From the NCBI GenBank assembly GCA_934527255.1, contig CAKTAM010000056.1, positions 1 to 11,408 of the forward strand: a DNA stretch of 11,408 nt, in the 5' to 3' direction. The notes beneath the pieces are model-generated. The model was not told the DNA's origin. It searched no databases and saw nothing but the letters and a program-made list of their open reading frames with translations. The number at the start of each line of letters is the position of its first letter. Within the stretch, counting starts at the first letter, position 1. This DNA comes from an uncultured Oscillospiraceae bacterium (GTDB lineage Bacteria; Bacillota; Clostridia; Oscillospirales; Ruminococcaceae). Position numbers and translations under genes: made by a program. Below are positions 6,463 to 11,408 of this stretch, piece by piece.

Positions 6463-8298
6463 ATGGAACGGGCGGTATACAACAGCTATGACGACTATTA
6501 CAAATCGCCGTTCGGGGCGGTGCCCGCAGGCACGCCGGTGCGCTTTCGGCTGGCGGCGCCGGTACAGCTGGGCGTGCAGGCGCCGGTGCTGTTTGTCATG
6601 GCCGACGGCCAGACCCGCGAGCAGGCGCGTACGCTGGTGCTGCAGCCGGAGGAGCATCTGCCGGACTGTGATATTTTCACCGGCACGCTGACGGTGGAGC
6701 AGCCCGGTCTCTATTTCTATTTCTTCGATTTTTACCGGGATTATCAAAAGGTGTTCGAGGGCCGTCACGGCGGCTGCGTGGTGACCCAGCAGGACGGCCG
6801 GCCCTACCAGCTGACGGTGTACGACCCGGCCATGACGCTGTGCGGCGCGCTGACGGGCGGCGTGATGTACCAGATCTTCCCCGACCGGTTCTTTGAGGGC
6901 CGCCCCGGCAAGACCATGCCGTTTTCCGACCGCATCTACCGCACTGACAAGGAGGCTGCCCCCTATTACTGGCCCAACGAAAGCCCGGAGGGCTATCTGA
7001 ACCGCGACTATTACGGGGGCGATCTGGAGGGGATACGCCAAAAGCTGCCCTATCTGAAAGAGCTGGGCGTCACCTGCCTGTACTTAAACCCCATTTTTGA
7101 GGCGCATGCCAACCACCGCTACAACACGGCGGATTATCTGAACATTGACCCGGTGCTTGGCACGAACGAGGAGTTTGAAGCGCTTTGCCGTGAGGCGCAC
7201 GCGGCGGGCATGCGCGTGCTGCTGGATGGTGTGTTCAGCCACACCGGCTCGGACAGCATCTATTTTGACAAAGAGGGCCGGTACGGCAGCGGCGGGGCAT
7301 GGCAGAACCCGGCCAGCCCGTGGCGCAGCTGGTACATATTCGGCGGCGAGTACCCCTGCGGCTACCGCAGCTGGTGGGGGTTTGAAACGCTGCCGGAGGT
7401 CAACGAGGAGGATCCGGCCTACCGCGAGTTTATCTGCGGCGAAAACGGCGTGCTGCGCACCTGGCTTCGCCGCGGGGCGGACGGCTGGCGGCTGGATGTG
7501 GCCGATGAGCTGCCGGATGATTTTATTGCCGCCATACGCCGGGCCGTCAAGGCCGAGGGTGAGGAAAAGCTGCTGCTGGGTGAGGTTTGGGAGGATGCTT
7601 CCACCAAGGTGAGCTACGGCGGACGCCGCGCTTTTCTGTACGGGCGCGAGCTGGACACGGTGATGAACTACCCCTGGCGCGCGGCAATATTGCATTTTAT
7701 CCGGTACGGCGGCGGCGACGACTGCGCACAGGCGCTGGAGAGCATCTGTGAGCACTATCCCCCGCCCGCGCTGCATACGCTGATGAATATGCTGGGCACG
7801 CACGACACCGAGCGCGCCGTCACCGCCTTGGCGGGCGAGCCGGTCAACGGGCACGATCGCCACTGGCAAAGTCACATGCACCTGTCGCCGGTGCAGCGCG
7901 CCGCAGGGCGGCAGCTGCTGCGGCTGGCGATGGAGCTGCAGTTTTTTCTGCCGGGCAACCCGTGCGTGTATTACGGCGATGAGATCGCCATGGAGGGCTA
8001 CCGCGACCCCTTCAACCGGGGGTACTTCCACTGGAAGGATGACAGCCAGGACCTGCGCGACGCCATTCGCCGCATGGCCCGGGTGCGGCGCGGCTGCCCG
8101 GCCCTGCAGACGGGCCGCCTGCAGGTGCTGGCCGCCGGGCAGGATCATCTGGCGTTGCTGCGCACGCAGGGCGGCAGCCAGGCGGCGCTGCTGGTCAACC
8201 GCGGCAGCTATGCCCCTGTCAGCGTGACGCTGCCGTGGGGCGAAACGCTGACGGCCCGGCCGCTGCACAGTGCCTTTGCCCTGCGGCCGCAGGCGTAA
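6463..8298 (+). CDS. GH13 alpha-glucan hydrolase (cyclomaltodextrinase/pullulanase type)
   Basis: The 611-residue protein is a family GH13 glycosidase acting on alpha-1,4 and possibly alpha-1,6 glucan links. An N-terminal beta-sandwich (about 1-115) precedes the catalytic barrel, which opens with MYQIFPDRF (135-143). Conserved regions are intact: DGVFSH (Asp255, His260), GWRLDVADE with nucleophile Asp345, LLGEVWED with acid/base Glu374, and GTHDTE with transition-state Asp448. YYGDEIAMEG (503-512) follows, and a C-terminal beta-domain closes the protein. There is no signal peptide, so it is cytoplasmic. It should therefore work on glycogen or imported maltodextrins alongside the phosphorylase encoded just upstream. 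The ATG at 6463 has AGGGGG about seven bases upstream; an open frame extends farther left, but those codons overlap glgP and lack a site. MYQIFPDRF and the N-domain suggest subfamily 20 or 39; I cannot separate neopullulanase, cyclomaltodextrinase and pullulanase activities. Confidence 0.92.
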   Translation: MERAVYNSYDDYYKSPFGAVPAGTPVRFRLAAPVQLGVQAPVLFVMADGQTREQARTLVLQPEEHLPDCDIFTGTLTVEQPGLYFYFFDFYRDYQKVFEGRHGGCVVTQQDGRPYQLTVYDPAMTLCGALTGGVMYQIFPDRFFEGRPGKTMPFSDRIYRTDKEAAPYYWPNESPEGYLNRDYYGGDLEGIRQKLPYLKELGVTCLYLNPIFEAHANHRYNTADYLNIDPVLGTNEEFEALCREAHAAGMRVLLDGVFSHTGSDSIYFDKEGRYGSGGAWQNPASPWRSWYIFGGEYPCGYRSWWGFETLPEVNEEDPAYREFICGENGVLRTWLRRGADGWRLDVADELPDDFIAAIRRAVKAEGEEKLLLGEVWEDASTKVSYGGRRAFLYGRELDTVMNYPWRAAILHFIRYGGGDDCAQALESICEHYPPPALHTLMNMLGTHDTERAVTALAGEPVNGHDRHWQSHMHLSPVQRAAGRQLLRLAMELQFFLPGNPCVYYGDEIAMEGYRDPFNRGYFHWKDDSQDLRDAIRRMARVRRGCPALQTGRLQVLAAGQDHLALLRTQGGSQAALLVNRGSYAPVSVTLPWGETLTARPLHSAFALRPQA

Positions 8299-8341
8299 GC
8301 GGCACAAAACGGCAAAAAAACAGAAAATTTTCAAAAAAGGC

Positions 8342-8372
8342 TTGACCTTCCCCCCGGGGGAAGGCTTATGAT
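8342..8372 (+). promoter_or_regulatory. MerR-type promoter with 19-bp palindromic spacer, driving nfeD-SPFH
   Basis: TTGACC (8342-8347) and TATGAT (8367-8372) are separated by 19 bases, too far for normal sigma-A use. The gap is filled by a palindrome, CCTTCCCCC-C-GGGGGAAGG (8346-8364), with nine perfect base pairs on each side. An overlong spacer carrying a dyad between -35 and -10 is the hallmark of promoters activated by MerR-family regulators, which untwist the DNA. CCTTCC/GGAAGG half-sites resemble those I recall for copper-type CueR operators. An AT-rich stretch (8304-8338) lies directly upstream. No merR gene is present in the window. Confidence 0.8.
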
Positions 8373-8398
8373 AAGCTTACCGGAACGGGCCGCAGCGG

Positions 8399-8419
8399 CG
8401 GCGCGGCGAAAAAGCGCCG
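8399..8419 (+). other. Short hairpin in the nfeD leader
   Basis: CGGCGC (8399-8404) and GCGCCG (8414-8419) can pair across a 9-base loop, GGCGAAAAA. It lies within the roughly 85-nt leader between the MerR-type promoter and nfeD. There is no T-run after it and no recognisable riboswitch; it may only stabilise the leader. Confidence 0.25.
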
Positions 8420-8464
8420 GGCGGCAGGGCGGCCGACGGGAAAAAGCAGAGAGGAGGAAGGAGA

Positions 8465-8902
8465 ATGACCTTTGTTCAGTGCAGCTGGGTAGTGGGGATC
8501 GTGCTGTTTTTGCTGTTGGAGCTGGCGACCCCCAGCGCGCTGGTCTCCATCTGGTTTATGATCGGCTCGGTAGCCGGGATGATTGTCAGCCTGTTCTGTC
8601 CGCTGGTATGGGTACAGATGCTGGTGTTTTTGCTGGTCAGCACAGTATCGCTGGCCATCACCAGACCGCTGGTGCGCAAAAAGCTGCAGACCCGGTTTGT
8701 GCCGACCAATGCCGATCAGGTGGTGGGCATGCACGCTCGCGTTACACAGGCCATCGCGCCGGATGAGCCCGGCCGGGTGCAGGTGAACGGGCTGTCGTGG
8801 GCGGCCAGCGCGCAGCAGGTGCTGCCGGTGGGCAGCTGGTGCACGGTGCGTGCTATCAACGGTGTTACACTGCAGGTGGAAGCCTGCGAAAAGCAAGAAT
8901 AA
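8465..8902 (+). CDS. NfeD-like membrane protein (partner of SPFH protein)
   Basis: This 145-residue protein has a hydrophobic N-terminal half with about two or three membrane segments (near residues 8-26, 29-45 and 48-66). A basic RPLVRKK link follows, and then a soluble C-terminal beta-barrel of OB-fold type (about 80-140). The stretch TNADQVVGMHARVTQAI, then PGRVQVNGLSWAA and a closing G-x-x-L-x-V, is characteristic of NfeD C-domains. Short NfeD proteins lack the ClpP-like protease domain, and this one does too. They are nearly always paired with a stomatin/flotillin-like SPFH gene, here 29 bases downstream, and are thought to help assemble membrane microdomains or act in envelope stress. 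The ATG at 8465 follows a very strong purine-rich site (AGGAGGAAGGAG). It is the first gene after the MerR-type promoter. Confidence 0.87.
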   Translation: MTFVQCSWVVGIVLFLLLELATPSALVSIWFMIGSVAGMIVSLFCPLVWVQMLVFLLVSTVSLAITRPLVRKKLQTRFVPTNADQVVGMHARVTQAIAPDEPGRVQVNGLSWAASAQQVLPVGSWCTVRAINGVTLQVEACEKQE

Positions 8903-8931
8903 AAAAGGTATTTGAACAAGGAGGAGCTATT

Positions 8932-9822
8932 ATGCCTTATGTGATCGGAGCGCTGGTGATCCTGGCGCTGATTATTATCATCAGCAATATCAGCGTTGTG
9001 CCGCAGGCCAACGCCTATGTCGTCGAAAAGCTGGGTATCTACAGCAATACCTGGGGCGCGGGCTTCCATTTCCGGATGCCGTTTGTCACCCGCATTGCCA
9101 AGCGCGTCAGCCTCAAGGAGCAGGTGGTCGACTTCAAGCCGCAGCCGGTGATCACCCGCGACAACGTGACCATGCAGATCGACACCGTCGTATTCTTTCA
9201 GGTGACCGACCCCAAGCTGTATACCTATGGCGTCGAGCGCCCCATTTCGGCCATTGAAAACCTGACGGCCACCACGCTGCGCAACATCATCGGTGAAATG
9301 GAGCTGGATCATACTCTCACCAGCCGCGATGTCATCAACACCAAGATCACTGCCACGCTGGACGAGGCCACGGATAAGTGGGGCATCAAGGTCAACCGCG
9401 TCGAGCTGAAGAACATCATCCCGCCGCGCGAGATCCAGGACGCCATGGAAAAGCAGATGAAGGCCGAGCGTGAGCGCCGCGAAAGCATTCTGCGTGCCGA
9501 GGGCGAAAAGCGCAGCCAGATTCTGGTGGCCGAGGGCGAAAAGGAAAGCGCCATCCTGCGTGCCGAGGCCGTGAAGGAGCAGAAGATCCGCGAGGCGCAG
9601 GGCGAAGCCGAAGCCATTCTGGCGGTGCAGAAAGCCATGGCCGATTCGATCCGCCTGCTGAACGAGGCCGACCCCAGCCAGAAGGTGCTGACACTGAAGA
9701 GCCTGGAGGCCCTGCAGAAGGTGGCCGACGGCAAGGCGACCAAGATCATCATCCCCAGCGAGCTGCAGAACCTTTCCGGCCTGGTGGCCGGGGTCAAGGC
9801 AGTTGCCGACGACGCCAAATAA
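8932..9822 (+). CDS. SPFH/band 7 protein, paraslipin (QmcA-like)
   Basis: The 296-residue product is an SPFH-domain scaffold protein of the stomatin/QmcA group; such proteins form large membrane-anchored ring assemblies and organise microdomains or regulate proteases such as FtsH. Residues 2-22 are one hydrophobic membrane anchor. The SPFH domain follows (about 23-165), including VVPQANAYVVEKLG, GFHFRMPF and the conserved IIPPREIQDAMEKQMKAER (162-180). Beyond it lies a helical region with an 11-residue repeat, IL-x-AEGEK-type units starting at residues 186, 197 and 208, continuing to EAQGEAEAIL. KIIIPSELQNLSGL (271-284) near the C-terminus is typical of paraslipins. The ATG at 8932 has AAGGAGGAG upstream; a longer open frame to the left would run over nfeD. 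It pairs with nfeD and ends at a strong terminator. Confidence 0.94.
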   Translation: MPYVIGALVILALIIIISNISVVPQANAYVVEKLGIYSNTWGAGFHFRMPFVTRIAKRVSLKEQVVDFKPQPVITRDNVTMQIDTVVFFQVTDPKLYTYGVERPISAIENLTATTLRNIIGEMELDHTLTSRDVINTKITATLDEATDKWGIKVNRVELKNIIPPREIQDAMEKQMKAERERRESILRAEGEKRSQILVAEGEKESAILRAEAVKEQKIREAQGEAEAILAVQKAMADSIRLLNEADPSQKVLTLKSLEALQKVADGKATKIIIPSELQNLSGLVAGVKAVADDAK

Positions 9823-9860
9823 GCCGGCCCGGCAGCAGCCGTAAAACGGTATCAACGCCA

Positions 9861-9896
9861 AAAGGCGGCAGACCCTGCAAAGGGTCTGCCGCCTTT
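9861..9896. terminator. Bidirectional intrinsic terminator between convergent genes
   Basis: AAAGGCGGCAGACCC (9861-9875) pairs perfectly over 15 bp with GGGTCTGCCGCCTTT (9882-9896), leaving a TGCAAA loop. The A and T ends give a short T-run on each strand (TTT on plus, TTTT on minus), so it can stop both the nfeD-SPFH transcript and the converging minus-strand gene. Confidence 0.9.
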
Positions 9897-9912
9897 CTGA
9901 TATGTCGAAAGC

Positions 9913-11408
9913 TTATTCCGCCAGCACCGTGAGGGTATCCCACGGGGCAATGCTGCCCACGGCAATGCGCAGGCAGTCGCCCTCGCGGGCGCAGGGCAGC
10001 GCAGTCTCGGTACCGTCGTCGGCCAGCATCACGGCCCGGCTGGCCGCGGTGCGCAGCAGCAGCTCGGTGGGGTAGGAGGCATCCAGCGAGGCGTTGACCA
10101 GCAGCACGGCGGCGCGCTTTTTGTCCGCGCGCACAAACGGTTGCAGGCGCGACACCTGCATGGGGTTTGGCCAGCGCAGCGTCAGGCTGACGCCCATCCA
10201 GCGGGCAATGGCGCCAAACTGCCAGACCTTGTGCGGGTCGCCGATGAAGCGCCAGCAGTCATAGCCGCTGACGGCCACCTTGCCGCCCAGCGCGTTTTCA
10301 AACAGGGTCAGGCAGCAGCCGTGGCGGTTGCCGTACGGATCCTGAATATAGGCCAGCTGCTGGGCGCTTTCCTCCGGCAGAAGGTCGTACGCCGCCTGGA
10401 AAATGCCCGAGTGGCTGTCACCGGCAAACCCGGCGTTGAGGGGATGGTTGGTCAGGGTCTCATACGTTGCGGGGTGCGGCTTGCCGCTGCGCACGCCTGC
10501 CAGATGCTCCAGCCCCAGCTTTTCCAGCTCCTGCAGGGCGAAAATATCCATGATGACATTGCCGGAGAAAATTTTTCCCAGCTCCTCATCCGAAAAGGCG
10601 CGCAGGGTCTTGCCTGCCAGCAGGGTGATGTCGGCATGCGCGGGAGAAGGGGTCAGCGGCAGGCCGATGCGGCCCATGGCCTCCGGCTTTTCAATGCGGT
10701 AGTCGCGATTGCTTTCGGCGGTAAACCAGCTGCCGCCCTCCAGCGGACGGTCGGCCGTCATATACCACGAAAACGCGGGCCACAGGCCGGTGAGCGGCAG
10801 CCCCTTGACAAACTGGGTATATTTGTCCCACCGGGGGCGGCAGGCGGCCAGCTCGTCCACCTCGCGGGCCAGCAGCTGCTCGGGCCGCTTGGTCATAACC
10901 GGCATATGGTTGAAGGCGACGCCGTTGCAGCCGATGGCCAGCGCCAGAGTGATCTCATTGCGGCGGGTGCGGAACGCTTTTTCGCCATATGCAGTGGGGC
11001 AGCTTTCCTCCTCGTACACGATCTCCTGCACCTGCTCGGGGTACAGCATGACCTGCCGTCCGGCCTCCATGCACTTGCCCAGCATATCGTCCGGGCAGGC
11101 ATCCCAATAGAAGCCGTGGCCGGGACGGCCGCGGCGGGCGCGCAGGGCATTCATGCACTTGGGAATAAAATCGCCCGAAAAGGTGGTGTGGGTGGGGCCG
11201 ACGGTCATAAACGGGGTGTCAATGGAGGGGTCGACGGCATCCACCGCCTTGCGCACCTCGGCGCAGAAAGCGGCCAGACGGTCGCCGCCGTAGGACGACC
11301 AGCTGTGACGCAGGGCCTTGTTCTCCGGCCGGTTCAGCGCAGTCACCAGCTCCTCGCGGCTGGCAAAGCGGCCGTTTTCAAACCCCTTTACGCAGCGCGG
11401 GCAGAAGC
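9913..11408 (-). CDS. Probable glycoside-hydrolase-like protein, unassigned family (5' end cut by window edge)
   Basis: The frame stays open to the right edge, so the N-terminus is missing; 497 residues are visible. A GTG at 11344-11346 is internal, since coding-type sequence (FCPRCVKGFENGRFASREEL) continues upstream of it. I do not recognise the family with certainty. The first 300 visible residues have the feel of an (alpha/beta)8 glycosidase such as GH42: a CPRC pair, GFYWDACPDD, an acidic YEEES, ALAIGCNGVAFNH and GLPLTGLWPAFSWY. The last 90 or so, from RADKKRAAVLLVNAS to PWDTLTVLAE, read as a C-terminal beta-sandwich common after such barrels. Catalytic residues cannot be named safely; glutamates in EEES are candidates. 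The gene converges on the SPFH gene with a shared terminator and ends in TAA. A carbohydrate role fits the neighbouring glucan genes but is inferred. Confidence 0.6.
   Translation of the reverse strand, partial: FCPRCVKGFENGRFASREELVTALNRPENKALRHSWSSYGGDRLAAFCAEVRKAVDAVDPSIDTPFMTVGPTHTTFSGDFIPKCMNALRARRGRPGHGFYWDACPDDMLGKCMEAGRQVMLYPEQVQEIVYEEESCPTAYGEKAFRTRRNEITLALAIGCNGVAFNHMPVMTKRPEQLLAREVDELAACRPRWDKYTQFVKGLPLTGLWPAFSWYMTADRPLEGGSWFTAESNRDYRIEKPEAMGRIGLPLTPSPAHADITLLAGKTLRAFSDEELGKIFSGNVIMDIFALQELEKLGLEHLAGVRSGKPHPATYETLTNHPLNAGFAGDSHSGIFQAAYDLLPEESAQQLAYIQDPYGNRHGCCLTLFENALGGKVAVSGYDCWRFIGDPHKVWQFGAIARWMGVSLTLRWPNPMQVSRLQPFVRADKKRAAVLLVNASLDASYPTELLLRTAASRAVMLADDGTETALPCAREGDCLRIAVGSIAPWDTLTVLAE

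Noticed and set aside
3879..6482. 867-codon minus-strand open frame opposite glgP
   Set aside because: It overlaps all of glgP, whose product has every phosphorylase motif; the antisense translation is compositionally biased and matches nothing known.
8286..8303. Possible terminator at the end of the GH13 gene
   Set aside because: The stem has only 5 bp, overlaps the stop codon, and is followed by As rather than Ts, so I do not call a terminator for this gene.
8716..9861. 381-codon minus-strand frame opposite nfeD and the SPFH gene
   Set aside because: It is antisense to two confidently recognised genes and shows no motif or initiation signal.
1..11408. tRNA, rRNA, CRISPR array, transposase, integrase or phage genes
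   Set aside because: I looked for their usual signatures by eye on both strands and saw none.

Overview
The window comes from a GC-rich, low-branching Firmicute. Gut Clostridia of the Oscillospiraceae/Ruminococcaceae type are the best guess: every gene has an AGGAGG-like ribosome binding site, promoters are sigma-A-like AT islands in very GC-rich DNA, and the left block (ZapA, U32 protein with a DUF3656-type region, DUF4321, Maf) is typical of Clostridia. The genus cannot be fixed from the sequence alone. It reads as ordinary chromosome; I see no phage, transposon, CRISPR array, tRNA or rRNA.

Left block, minus strand (1-3595): a sigma-A promoter (3567-3595) drives zapA (cell division), a U32-family protein probably involved in RNA hydroxylation, a DUF4321 membrane protein and maf (nucleotide pyrophosphatase, cut by the left edge). 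zapA and the U32 gene are translationally coupled by a GTGA overlap. The transcript begins with a strong hairpin and then a terminator-like hairpin before zapA. That suggests either attenuation or a short leader RNA. Further terminator-like hairpins follow the U32 and DUF4321 genes.

Centre, plus strand (3600-8298): a gene-free, GC-rich stretch leads to a good promoter (3845-3873), then glgP (glycogen/maltodextrin phosphorylase) and a GH13 alpha-glucan hydrolase. Together they would break down glycogen or imported maltodextrins to glucose-1-phosphate and short glucans.

Right block (8342-9822, plus strand): an NfeD-like membrane protein and an SPFH/paraslipin (QmcA-like) protein form a membrane-microdomain pair. 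Their promoter has the hallmark MerR-family layout: a 19-bp spacer filled by a near-perfect palindrome with CCTTCC/GGAAGG half-sites. A perfect 15-bp hairpin (9861-9896) then separates this operon from a convergent minus-strand gene (9913-11408, cut by the right edge). That last gene is probably a glycoside-hydrolase-like TIM-barrel protein that I cannot assign to a family.

The signals most worth following up are the MerR-type promoter in front of nfeD-SPFH and the structured zapA leader.
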